Assembly (NCBI GenBank): GCA_030612185.1 | Contig: JAUWOI010000003.1 | Location: 1 to 30,902, forward strand | Direction of reading: 5' to 3' | DNA: 30,902 nt | Source of the DNA: Anaerolineae bacterium | GTDB lineage: Bacteria; Chloroflexota; Anaerolineae; B4-G1 | In this document: in pieces, positions 20,915 through 29,119 of the stretch | Layout: each line of letters starts with the position of its first letter | Numbering within the stretch: position 1 is the first letter of the stretch | Made by a program: the position numbers and the translations under genes | The notes under the pieces: model-generated | What the model was told of the DNA's origin: nothing | The model's database searches: none | Seen by the model: the letters and a program-made list of their open reading frames with translations, nothing else

Positions 20915-20988
20915 CTCATTTCACCTCCTTTCCTCTGGTTTATTCTCTACTATGAGAGTAACTGCTCAGGAGAGAGTAAGGTTAGAGG

Positions 20989-21120
20989 ATGATTCTCAAG
21001 ACGAAAGTGACTTCAATAGGCGAAATTCATATCACCAAGAAGGCTATTCGTAACCTTCGCAAGGGTGGCCGAGCAGTTACCTATGAGAGACCGACCTTGC
21101 GTCGGCATCTTTTGTCTTGA
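20989..21120 (+). pseudogene. Small frame resembling the N-terminal half of an AbrB/SpoVT-type domain
   Basis: 43 codons from ATG 20989. The segment KVTSIGEIHITKKAIRNLRK is laid out like AbrB/MazE domains (KVTSKGQITIPKEIREKLGL). The rest (GGRAVTYERPTLRRHLLS) is unrelated and the frame stops early, so if related it is a remnant. The ribosome site is poor. GTAACTGCTC at 20958-20967 recurs inverted at 21071-21080. Low confidence. Confidence 0.25.
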
Positions 21121-21131
21121 TATGTTGGAGA

Positions 21132-21166
21132 GAGTATGGACGCCAGCACAACTGGCGCCCATACTC
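21132..21166 (-). terminator. Hairpin after the large secreted protein gene
   Basis: GAGTATGGACGCCAG (21132-21146) pairs with CTGGCGCCCATACTC (21152-21166) with one mismatch. It lies 8 bp beyond the stop of the minus-strand gene ending at 21175. The arms are nearly those of the hairpin at 20537-20570. It lacks a T-run but its placement suits a transcript end. Confidence 0.5.
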
Positions 21167-21174
21167 CCGTCGTA

Positions 21175-24100
21175 CTATTCTTGTTCTGGTGCGACGTTAC
21201 TAGGGAAAGCGGGAGACATGATCCGGCGGAAAAAGATGTCGCTGCTATCTTCCGCGTCTTGCAGCCAGGTGGCGTAAAAGCGGGAGCCGTCGGGCGTCAT
21301 GCGCAACTGCGCTTCGCCCTGCTCGGCTTCGCCCTTGGCCAGGAAATCCCAGCGGTACACGGTCTCTCCGGCCCAGTTGCCGCTGCTGTCGGGGTTCACA
21401 TCCCACGCCACCTCCACGTAGCTCTCGCCTCTGTCCTGGCTAAAACTGTAGTAGAGATCCAGCGGCGCCGGATACTCTTGTTCTTCGTCACTGTCGCCGT
21501 GGACGATGGGCGGGTTGGTGGACGTGCCATAACTGACATAGAACACGTTCTTGTCCTGCTTGTCCTCGGCGATGCCCGTCCACACGCCGTCTACCTTGAT
21601 CGTCCCCGGAGCCCCGACGATGCGCGGCTCGATCACGCTCTCTTTGCTGTTCGGTAGTTGAGAGACATTGCGCGCCTCCTCGAATTCACCCGCGGGATAG
21701 AAAGTGCAAACATCTTCTTTCACGATGTTGCCGTCAACGTCCCGAACTAGTTCGCCATCCTCATTCACGGTTTTGAAGACCTGGCAGTGTGTCACCCCAT
21801 CGCCAGCGGGGTCTGTCGTCCAGGTCTGCCCGCCGTCGAAGGAACGACGGATGTAAAAGTCGTACTTGTCGTTGCCGTTGCGGGCCGCCGCCCAGTTGGC
21901 CGTGTACGAGTAGCCCATCACGATAAAGTCACCGCGAATGGCACCCCGGTGGGCGCGCGCCTCTTCGTAGGGGTTTACCCACGAGGCGTTGTTCAGAGTC
22001 TCCGGTGTCTGCTCCCATGTCAGCACTTTGACGGCTCCCCATGGATCTTCACTGATGGGGTCGCCCATTGAAGGAGTTGTCGTGATGGGACTGACGGTGC
22101 TCATGTTCTGGGTGCCGTCCACGCAGACGGTCAGGCCTTCTACGTCTTCGCCGATGCTGTCGGCAGTCTCCCAATCGTCGCACACGATGTTATCGAACCG
22201 ATAGGGGTTCCCAGGGGTATCTGCCACAAAGCGGCGCAGCATGATGTCCGACGGGCGGCCCATGCCTTCTTGCCCTTCCTTGTACAGGACGACCATGACC
22301 GTCTCCGAGGCACCCATCGCGGCCTTGCCCTGGATGATGAATCGCGGCCGGCGCGCGTTCTCGTACGCCAGTTGCGGCTCGCCCAGGTAGTCGAGGATGA
22401 GGTCGCCATAGACCACATTGCCGTCGTCATCCAAGCTGACCTCTGTCTGGTACATCAGGTCCCCGTTTTCATCCCTTTCGGGCAGGTTGATGATATTCCC
22501 CGCGCTGACCAGGTCCGGGTTCTGGAAATCAAAACTGTGGTAGATGGCGTTCTTGCCCGTTTCGGGCAAGGGCGCATCGCCGTAGGGGCCGCCTTCCAGT
22601 TCGTGGTCCGGCGGGCCGATGCCGGCCCCCTTGGTCTCCTCGTAAGCCAGGATCGCCCAGGCGCTCTTGGTGCCGTCCGGCTTGGTGTAGGTCTGCAGGA
22701 AGACGTTCGCGCGCGAAGCGCCGGTGTTGCCGTCCAGCAGCCTGCCGTCCTCGGTGATGCAGACACTCTTCTCTTCATCCTGATAGTTGGTGAAATCGTA
22801 AAAGCCCTCGCACAACCCCTCGATCTCGTAGGCATAGGCGTGCGTGCCATCGGCGTCCTCTGCCGTTGCGTCAGGGTTCGTTATCGGGGTCCAGTTGCCA
22901 GCCTCATCTTCCACGGGATAGCCGTCCCCACCCAGTTCGACCAGCAGGTTGTCGGTGTTGACATTGTCATTGTCCGATAGCCGCACCGGCAGAGACATGG
23001 GAACCAGGGCCTTGGGGCGTCCGACAAATTCTTCATCTTCTGGAACATAGTGTTGGGGATCCCCGCCAGCCACAAAGTTCTCATCAACCGTGCGGAAATC
23101 CGCCATAGTGATGTAACTGTACCAGATGTCGGTCTTGTGGTTGGTGGTCGCGCCACCCCACCCCGGTCCGGGTCCGGCGGCGGCGCCAGGGCGCAAGCCC
23201 TCCGGGTCTTCCTGCCAGGCGATGGCGAAACCAGCGCCATCCGAGGCGCCCATAAAGACCTGGTTGGCGTCGCGCCGGCCAGAGGTCAGCCGCTCGGGCT
23301 TGAACCACTGGATGTCGCCGACTGATTTATCCGCCCAGAAACCACCGCTGTTGATCATGCCCTGGGTGACGATGGTGCCGCGCGCAACCCAGACGCAACT
23401 GTAGGGAACCTCGCCGACCTCAGGGAAACCCTGGTCGGTGTAATCCACGGACCGCTGCGGGCCGCCAATGCCCCAGATGTCATCCTTGTAGTAGGGGTCG
23501 TCGTAGGGGTAGTCAGGCTCGCAGACCTCGTTATCCCCGTCGCCATGGCACGTGATCCGGCATAATCCGGTCTCGGGGTCGGCAGTCTCGATCTCTTCGG
23601 TGTCCGGGTCGTCGCAGGTGGTGATCGCATAGGCCGGCTTGCCGCCGCTGCAGAACTTGCTCGTCCAGGCCACCATGATGTTGTTGCCCTTGACCTGGAA
23701 AACCGGTTTCTTGGCCTGGCCATAGTATTCCTCGCCGTTGGCCAACGTGAAGGAAGACCTGTCCGCCGCGCGCGATATATTCTTTCGCTTGAAGGTGTTG
23801 CCGTCGTCGCGCGAGATGGCTGCAAAGATGTCCTCGTTGCCGGTCTCCTCGACGCCGTCGGTATAGACCACGACGATGGGCTTGGCTTCCGTGGCCACTC
23901 GGATGAAGTCGCCATTCTCATCATAGTACGGGACGCCAGTGGCAGTAATCCCCGTAGTCGTAGAGATCACATATTCGGCAGGATCGTTGTTGGCTCTGAG
24001 GGCCGGGAACCACATGCCCATGATATTGAGTTTCGACTTGGAACTGGTCAGGTCCGGTGTTCGGGAGATGTCCTTGCGGAACATGTCTGTGTTCAGCGAG

Positions 24101-25161
24101 CGGTCCAGGTTCGCCTTGGCATCCTCTGCCGAGACCGCGACCAGGGTGACGCCTTCGACGCCTTCGCACTGGGCGATGGTTCCCTGGATCACAAATTCGG
24201 TCAGGTCGTCATCGGCAAAAAAGTCAACGCCCGTCAAACCCAGGTCTTGCACCGCCTGGTCGAGGCAAGCCTCCACGTCTTCTGTGATGCCGATACCTTC
24301 GCTCGGGTCAGCGTCGGCGTCCAGGCTTTGCAGGAGGCGCGCCATGTTGATCACTCTGGGGTCATCCGTGTCCGCGTTCTCATAGATATCCAGCGGAGAG
24401 ACCTTGTGGCCAGCCAGGGGCGTGCCCAGGTGCACCGAGCCAATGGCCAAGTCGACGCGCTCGCCGGGGAAGTAGTCGAAGCCGCCAGATTCGTCGGTCT
24501 TGCCCGCGTGGGTTGGCGTTTCAAAACTCAGGCCACCCACTGGAGAGTCGATAAAATGACCGCGCTGGGGATGGGCCATTTCGTATTTGAACCACCAGGC
24601 CCACCGCCCTCCGTCGAATGTGCCCTCCCCAAAGGCCCACGCGCCCTCCTCTTCGAGGACTCTGATCGTCTGCCCGTTCGTCGTCCCATCCGTATCGAGT
24701 TTGACCAGGTCAGCGTGGACGGCGATATTCTGGATACGCATGTACTCGTAAGGTTCACCCCATCTAAAACCCAGATCATCCACAAGATCCAGTACCAGCG
24801 TATAGTTGGGTGCTGGTTCAGGTAATTCTCCCTTGTAAGGGAATGCTCCCTGGTTGGGATTACCGCTCCTAACGGTTGGCACAGGGTCTGCGCCGACATA
24901 GATCTGGATCGTGTTGATCAGCCACTCATCCAAGGGTCCAACCTGGATGTGCAACTTTTCGCGCGAGTTAAAGACGCGAACCGTGCCGGCAGGATCATCC
25001 ATATACCGTCCGGCAATGAGGTCGGCGACGTGCAGTCCGGGGCCTGAAGCCCCAAACCAAGGCATCTCGGGCTCAGGGGGGCCAGCGTAGGCGAGCGGCA
25101 TGCCGCTCGTCAAAATCACCCCGATCAGTAAAAGCCCCATTATGCTTTTCGTAGCCTTCAT
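21175..25161 (-). CDS. Large secreted Asp-box / beta-propeller-like protein (possibly choice-of-anchor O type)
   Basis: 1328 residues. ATG 25161 has AAGGAG at 25180-25175. The signal peptide is SIMGLLLIGVILTSGMPLAY|AG. An N-terminal domain (~40-240) is beta-rich (REKLHIQVGPLDEWLINTIQ). The bulk consists of sialidase-type repeats with Asp-box wording: SRDDGNTFKRKNIS, RRSFDGGQTWTTD (~1130) and SQDRGESYVEV (~1260). It contains many Asp/Glu-rich loops and several Cys (CRITCHGDGDNEVCEPDYPY). Sialidase catalytic residues were not identified, so a binding or structural role is as likely as hydrolysis. The two-component pair just upstream on the same strand suggests regulated secretion. The choice-of-anchor O label is from memory and weak. 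Confidence 0.75.
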   Translation of the reverse strand: MKATKSIMGLLLIGVILTSGMPLAYAGPPEPEMPWFGASGPGLHVADLIAGRYMDDPAGTVRVFNSREKLHIQVGPLDEWLINTIQIYVGADPVPTVRSGNPNQGAFPYKGELPEPAPNYTLVLDLVDDLGFRWGEPYEYMRIQNIAVHADLVKLDTDGTTNGQTIRVLEEEGAWAFGEGTFDGGRWAWWFKYEMAHPQRGHFIDSPVGGLSFETPTHAGKTDESGGFDYFPGERVDLAIGSVHLGTPLAGHKVSPLDIYENADTDDPRVINMARLLQSLDADADPSEGIGITEDVEACLDQAVQDLGLTGVDFFADDDLTEFVIQGTIAQCEGVEGVTLVAVSAEDAKANLDRSLNTDMFRKDISRTPDLTSSKSKLNIMGMWFPALRANNDPAEYVISTTTGITATGVPYYDENGDFIRVATEAKPIVVVYTDGVEETGNEDIFAAISRDDGNTFKRKNISRAADRSSFTLANGEEYYGQAKKPVFQVKGNNIMVAWTSKFCSGGKPAYAITTCDDPDTEEIETADPETGLCRITCHGDGDNEVCEPDYPYDDPYYKDDIWGIGGPQRSVDYTDQGFPEVGEVPYSCVWVARGTIVTQGMINSGGFWADKSVGDIQWFKPERLTSGRRDANQVFMGASDGAGFAIAWQEDPEGLRPGAAAGPGPGWGGATTNHKTDIWYSYITMADFRTVDENFVAGGDPQHYVPEDEEFVGRPKALVPMSLPVRLSDNDNVNTDNLLVELGGDGYPVEDEAGNWTPITNPDATAEDADGTHAYAYEIEGLCEGFYDFTNYQDEEKSVCITEDGRLLDGNTGASRANVFLQTYTKPDGTKSAWAILAYEETKGAGIGPPDHELEGGPYGDAPLPETGKNAIYHSFDFQNPDLVSAGNIINLPERDENGDLMYQTEVSLDDDGNVVYGDLILDYLGEPQLAYENARRPRFIIQGKAAMGASETVMVVLYKEGQEGMGRPSDIMLRRFVADTPGNPYRFDNIVCDDWETADSIGEDVEGLTVCVDGTQNMSTVSPITTTPSMGDPISEDPWGAVKVLTWEQTPETLNNASWVNPYEEARAHRGAIRGDFIVMGYSYTANWAAARNGNDKYDFYIRRSFDGGQTWTTDPAGDGVTHCQVFKTVNEDGELVRDVDGNIVKEDVCTFYPAGEFEEARNVSQLPNSKESVIEPRIVGAPGTIKVDGVWTGIAEDKQDKNVFYVSYGTSTNPPIVHGDSDEEQEYPAPLDLYYSFSQDRGESYVEVAWDVNPDSSGNWAGETVYRWDFLAKGEAEQGEAQLRMTPDGSRFYATWLQDAEDSSDIFFRRIMSPAFPSNVAPEQE

Positions 25162-25413
25162 CGTTTCTTTCTCCTTATATACACATAGAAACAGGTTTGG
25201 TTACACCAATAGATCGCTCTCTCAATATGATTTTACTTCCATAGACATCTCCGTGTAGACTCAGTGTTGAATATGCCGAGTGAGCACTTAAAGTACGATT
25301 CAAATTGTACCTTCCCCGTGTTACAGACGTGTTATAAATGCCTCTTACACGGTCATAACGCAATTATAAATTCATTAAAAATCTGTTAAAGCCAGTTGAA
25401 TTTACCCGTAATG
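25162..25413. other. Upstream region of the large secreted protein gene, AT-rich with repeated TTATAAAT
   Basis: About 250 bp of markedly AT-rich DNA between a terminator and the start codon. TTATAAAT occurs twice on the plus strand (25332-25339 and 25364-25371), 32 bp apart. CGTGT and ACACG form a dyad around the first copy. These could be binding sites of the adjacent OmpR-type regulator, which prefers direct repeats. No clean -35/-10 pair could be fixed. Confidence 0.35.
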
Positions 25414-25450
25414 AAAAATGCCACGCACTTGCAAAGTGCGTGGCATTTTT
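25414..25450. terminator. Bidirectional terminator after the response-regulator gene
   Basis: AAAAATGCCACGCACTT (25414-25430) is the exact complement of 25434-25450 around GCA, giving a 17-bp stem with A- and T-runs at both edges. It lies 28 bp after the regulator stop on the minus strand, so the secreted-protein gene needs its own promoter. Confidence 0.9.
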
Positions 25451-25477
25451 GGACGAGGAATCTAGATGCCGGTATTA

Positions 25478-26176
25478 TTATGAGGGGATAAAGACGTAGC
25501 CGATCCCTGTCCGGGTCTGGATGTAGCGCGGATTTCTCGGGTCGCGCTCTATCTTGCGGCGCAGGCGGTGAATGACCTGGCGCAACAGGAGCGTTTCCTC
25601 CTCGTGTCCCATTCCCCACACCTCTTCCAACAGGTATTCCGGCACGAGCACCTGTCCAGCGTGCTCGACCAATTCGCAGAGCAAACGATACTCCTTGGCA
25701 GTCAGATGCACCTCTTGATCGCCAGCGTACACTCGCTGCTGCTCAAAATCAACCAGCAGGTCACCGGCCTGGAACGGGGGACGGGGCTCCTTCTGTTCTG
25801 AGAATTCGACACGCCGCAGTGCAGCCCGCACCCTGGCTAGAAGCTCGTCGGCGCTGAAAGGTTTGGTCACGTAATCGTCGGCGCCCATATCCAGGCCTTC
25901 TACCTTGTCGGCGTCCTCTGCCAGAGCGGTGAGCATGATAATCGGCACCGTTGAGAACTCGCGGATACGCCAGCAGGCGTCGTAACCGTCCATGCCGGGC
26001 ATCTTGATGTCCAGAATGATGAGGTCTGGCTCCTCACTGGCGGCAATCTCTACAGCTGTCTGTCCGTCCCTCGCCACGAGTACCTCATAGCCCCTGGCCT
26101 CCAGATTGGCCTGTATGGTCCAGACATATCTAGGCTCGTCATCTACCACCAGAATGCGAATTCTATCCTTGCTCAT
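25478..26176 (-). CDS. OmpR/PhoB-type two-component response regulator
   Basis: 232 residues. The receiver domain (1-~120) has the acidic pair in VVDDEP (D12-D13), phospho-acceptor D56 in LIILDIKMPG, T83 and K105 (TKPF), all intact. The C-terminal winged helix (~135-230) shows EVHLTAKEYRLLCELVEHAG, QVIHRLRRKIERDP and YIQTRTGIGYVF. It should be phosphorylated by the kinase encoded 128 bp upstream on the same strand and bind direct-repeat DNA. The degenerate receiver at 20010-20501 is its paralogue. The large secreted-protein gene downstream is a likely target. Confidence 0.95.
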   Translation of the reverse strand: MSKDRIRILVVDDEPRYVWTIQANLEARGYEVLVARDGQTAVEIAASEEPDLIILDIKMPGMDGYDACWRIREFSTVPIIMLTALAEDADKVEGLDMGADDYVTKPFSADELLARVRAALRRVEFSEQKEPRPPFQAGDLLVDFEQQRVYAGDQEVHLTAKEYRLLCELVEHAGQVLVPEYLLEEVWGMGHEEETLLLRQVIHRLRRKIERDPRNPRYIQTRTGIGYVFIPS

Positions 26177-26258
26177 GCTTTGTCTCCTTCGGAATTAAAC
26201 CGGACGCAGTCGCCACGATCCTCGGCTCACCCCCAAGGACGAAAATGAACCGAGAGTA

Positions 26259-26279
26259 GGACAAGATGCCATCTTGTCC
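26259..26279. repeat. Perfect palindrome between kinase and regulator genes
   Basis: GGACAAGATG-C-CATCTTGTCC lies in the 128-bp gap. It can fold as a hairpin in the shared transcript, with an effect on differential expression, or it may be a dispersed repeat. There is no T-run on the minus strand, so a strong terminator is unlikely. Confidence 0.55.
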
Positions 26280-26304
26280 CTCAGCCCCTGCCTTCCCGAA
26301 AGAC

Positions 26305-28707
26305 TCAGGGGCGAGCCGACAGGTGTGTTGGCTGGTCGGGAGGGGCCTCTGGCCTGACGCCGACGGGCATACTGAAATAGAAAGTGCTCCCCACTCCGAG
26401 CGTGCTCTCAACCCAGATGCGCCCGCCGTGGGCCTCTGCGATGCTCCGACAGACAGACAGGCCCAGGCCAACCCCCCCCACGTTCTGGGTGGCCTCGTTC
26501 TCAACCCGATAGAAGCGCTCAAACACCCGCTCCAAATCCTCTGGTGGGATACCTATCCCCTGATCGCTGACCTGGATGGTGAGTTGCCCCTTGCCCTCAG
26601 ACCCCCGGATGGTGATGATTCCTCCTTCAGGTGAGTACTTGATGGCATTGCTCAGGAGATTGCGCAGCATTTGCTCAAAACGTTTGGGACTAATAATCGC
26701 CACCAACGGATCGGAGGGTGAGTCGTGGACAAAGCGATGTTGTGTAGATTGGGCCTCCATGCTCCCTATCACCTTTCTGACAAGACATCCCACATCTGTA
26801 GGGTATCTGTCCAGGCGCAGCCGCCCACTCTCTATCTGGGAGAGATCCAACAAGTTGTCAACGATTCTCTCCAGCCTGTCCGTTTCCTCGTCAATGCCGC
26901 GCAGAAACTCCCGCCGGATCTCACGATCAAAGTCCACATCTTCCGCCAGCAGAGAAGTGCAAGAGAGTTTGATCAGTCCCAGGGGAGTTCTCAGTTCGTG
27001 GGAGACGTTGGCGATCAACTCCGACCGCAGACGATTCAGTTCCTGGAGGATCTCCACTCGGGACGCTTCCTCGGCCAGTCTCGCGTTCTCAACGACTACG
27101 CCGACCTGGTGGCCGATGGCGATGAGCAGTTGCACTTCCCGATGACTCAGTTCGCGAGGAACACGACTGAAGACACTCAGCACCCCCAGCACTTTGTCCT
27201 TCGACTTGATGGGAACGCCCGCGAAAGCGCGTAGCCCTGCCCGCTGGCCGATCTCTATACTGAACTGGGACTCATCCAAGGCCTCGCCCATCACGATGGG
27301 CTGTCCCAGTTGTGCCACCCTACCGGTCACGCCTTCGCCCAGTTTGACTGTCTGTGTCTCTTTGTCCACTTCCTGGATGAACCCACGTTGAGCGACCAGC
27401 GACAGCACGTCCCCATCCTCGTCAAGCAGGTGTACCCATCCCGCGTCCACACCTGTCACCTGCAACACTTTGTCCAGGACCGCATTCAGCGTACGATCCA
27501 GGTCAAGTGATTGGCTTATCGTGGCGCAAACTGCGTTGAGGGCGACCAACTCCTCGTTGCGGCGCCAGACCTCTCTCTCTGCCCGCACCCATTCGGTGAG
27601 GTCTATGAGGAACCCCTCCAGCCCTACCACCTCGCCACCCCGTATGACAGGAGCGACAGAGGATGTGTGGTAGCCAACGGATCCGTCTTTGCGGCGTCGT
27701 GTCAACTCACCGGTTGAGATGGATTTACCGTTGAGCAGTTTTTCCACGCCTCTCTGCGCTTCCTCCAGATCCGACTCGACCTGAACCAGGGAGAAATGCT
27801 GGCCGATCACCTCGTCGGATGAACTGTACCCATGCATTTGCAGCCAGGCATCATTGACGTGCTGAAACCGTCCGTCTCGATCCATATAGAAGTAACCTGC
27901 TTGTGTACCCTCAATGATCCCTCGAAACCGCTCTGCGCTCTCTCGCAATGCCCTCTGCGCCCGATCTCTCTCGACGGATTGCTCGCGGATATAGACATAC
28001 CCTAGCAGGGGGATAGCCAAAATGTGGAAAGTGTGGCAGATGGGACAGAGCACATGTGTGTAGACATCATCCGTGGCCAGGTTAACGAGCATTAGCAATT
28101 CACCCAGGAAGAAGAATGTCAGCGCCACTACCACTACGTTGCGCAGCCATCCCTGCTTCTTTACCAAGAGAGCAATAGGAATGGCTATCAACACAGACGC
28201 GGTCAATCGAAAGAGCCATGCACACCAGGTCTGTCCAAAACTGCTCCATGGGTTGGCCGCGATGTACAAGGCCCACCACCAGGATGTGGTCAGGTAGCAG
28301 ATACCCGTTGTCCCCATCCCAATCTGCAGATAGCGACGTGACAGGCGAGCGTCATCCAGAATGTATCGCAAGAACGAGCCAGCGACCATCACAACCGCCG
28401 CCATTGCCAGAGCGCGCTCCAGTGGGGCGGAAATGAAGTACGCCGATTCACGTTCTACTATGCCTAGTATTTGCAGGGAGACGAAGCCAAACATGAACAG
28501 TTCGCGTGCCAGGCCCAGGCCAAAGCCCCATACCAGCAACTTTTCACGCGGCAGATCACCTTGGCGCTGTCTGGACCAGGCTACTATCAGAAGTGCCCCC
28601 CAGAGTATTGCCGCCAGACCAAAGCGCATGAGGTTATTTTCTATTCTGCCAGGCCCCCCGGCAAACTGGGTCAGGAGCACCAACAAGAAGTCCAGAAACT
28701 TGCTCAC
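26305..28707 (-). CDS. Membrane sensor histidine kinase (multi-TM, PAS, GAF, HisKA, HATPase) with external CxxCH
   Basis: 800 residues. GTG 28707 is chosen because AGGAGG (28718-28713) lies 5 bp upstream; the TTG at 28725 would place that site inside the gene. The N-terminal ~250 residues form 7-8 membrane helices. The last external loop carries THVLCPICHTFH, a CxxCH (28033-28047). A PAS domain (~260-380: GIIEGTQAGYFYMDRDGRFQ), a GAF domain (~400-545: DAGWVHLLDEDGDVLSLVAQ; GVPIKSKDKVLGVLSVF), HisKA with SHELRTP (His ~570) and HATPase_c (NLLSNAIKYSPEGG; SDQGIGIPPED; GVGLGLS) follow. It autophosphorylates and signals to the regulator encoded downstream. Stimulus unknown. Confidence 0.9.
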   Translation of the reverse strand: MSKFLDFLLVLLTQFAGGPGRIENNLMRFGLAAILWGALLIVAWSRQRQGDLPREKLLVWGFGLGLARELFMFGFVSLQILGIVERESAYFISAPLERALAMAAVVMVAGSFLRYILDDARLSRRYLQIGMGTTGICYLTTSWWWALYIAANPWSSFGQTWCAWLFRLTASVLIAIPIALLVKKQGWLRNVVVVALTFFFLGELLMLVNLATDDVYTHVLCPICHTFHILAIPLLGYVYIREQSVERDRAQRALRESAERFRGIIEGTQAGYFYMDRDGRFQHVNDAWLQMHGYSSSDEVIGQHFSLVQVESDLEEAQRGVEKLLNGKSISTGELTRRRKDGSVGYHTSSVAPVIRGGEVVGLEGFLIDLTEWVRAEREVWRRNEELVALNAVCATISQSLDLDRTLNAVLDKVLQVTGVDAGWVHLLDEDGDVLSLVAQRGFIQEVDKETQTVKLGEGVTGRVAQLGQPIVMGEALDESQFSIEIGQRAGLRAFAGVPIKSKDKVLGVLSVFSRVPRELSHREVQLLIAIGHQVGVVVENARLAEEASRVEILQELNRLRSELIANVSHELRTPLGLIKLSCTSLLAEDVDFDREIRREFLRGIDEETDRLERIVDNLLDLSQIESGRLRLDRYPTDVGCLVRKVIGSMEAQSTQHRFVHDSPSDPLVAIISPKRFEQMLRNLLSNAIKYSPEGGIITIRGSEGKGQLTIQVSDQGIGIPPEDLERVFERFYRVENEATQNVGGVGLGLSVCRSIAEAHGGRIWVESTLGVGSTFYFSMPVGVRPEAPPDQPTHLSARP

Positions 28708-28746
28708 TATATCCTCCTGGTTCAAAAGGACAGATGGCTTGATCTC

Positions 28747-28774
28747 ATTGTAGCAGAGTAGCAGATGGTGACAG
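28747..28774 (-). promoter_or_regulatory. Possible promoter of the kinase-regulator operon
   Basis: Read on the minus strand, CTGTCA (28774-28769) and TACAAT (28752-28747) are 16 bp apart, about 40 bp before the kinase start. The -35 box is weak. No better pair was seen nearby. Confidence 0.35.
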
Positions 28775-28888
28775 TCTTGGCTTCCCGTATTTTACTCTGC
28801 TTCTCCCCTTCGGGCAAGACGCAGGTCCTCAAGCACATAATCCTGCTCTCAGATGCTCTCTGGGGCGGTGAACGTTGCTCTGTGGCGT

Positions 28889-29037
28889 GGGTGCATTTCA
28901 GTCCTGGGGCAAGTTGACCCTCCCGCAGGCTCCTGAAGGTGTTTCCTACGCTTTTCCGGCCTGTCAAGTGGCTTGGGCAAGCGTTGCTGTGCTTGCGGAG
29001 CCTGCGGGAGGGTTCGCCCCCAAATTGAAATGCACCC
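28889..29037. repeat. 149-bp inverted-repeat element with a 17-bp perfect inner arm
   Basis: ACCCTCCCGCAGGCTCC (28917-28933) is the exact complement of 28997-29013, making a 97-bp core. Imperfect outer arms extend to GGGTGCATTTCA (28889-28900) and its complement TGAAATGCACCC (29026-29037). It encodes nothing and occupies the spacer between the divergent kinase and DUF499 genes. It is MITE- or REP-like. The rest of the 28775-29053 spacer holds nothing else recognisable. Confidence 0.7.
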
Positions 29038-29053
29038 TGTGACGTGAGCCGTT

Positions 29054-29082
29054 TTGCACTTCAGGAGAGGCTATGCTATACT
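29054..29082 (+). promoter_or_regulatory. Strong extended -10 promoter of the DUF499 gene
   Basis: TTGCAC (29054-29059) and TATACT (29077-29082) are 17 bp apart. TG at 29074-29075 gives the TGn extension. The expected start is near 29089, ~30 bp before ATG 29120. It sits immediately after the inverted-repeat element, so the gene at the edge begins its own transcript. Confidence 0.75.
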
Positions 29083-29119
29083 AGGGACGCAACAACACTC
29101 AGTATGAACAGGGGTTCCT

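Noticed and set aside
22270..22980. Plus-strand frame of 236 codons inside the large secreted protein gene
   Set aside because: Antisense shadow; the minus-strand frame is continuous for 1328 residues with signal peptide and Asp boxes.
28708..28725. TTG 28725 as the kinase start
   Set aside because: The AGGAGG ribosome site would lie inside the gene; GTG 28707 is correctly spaced from it.
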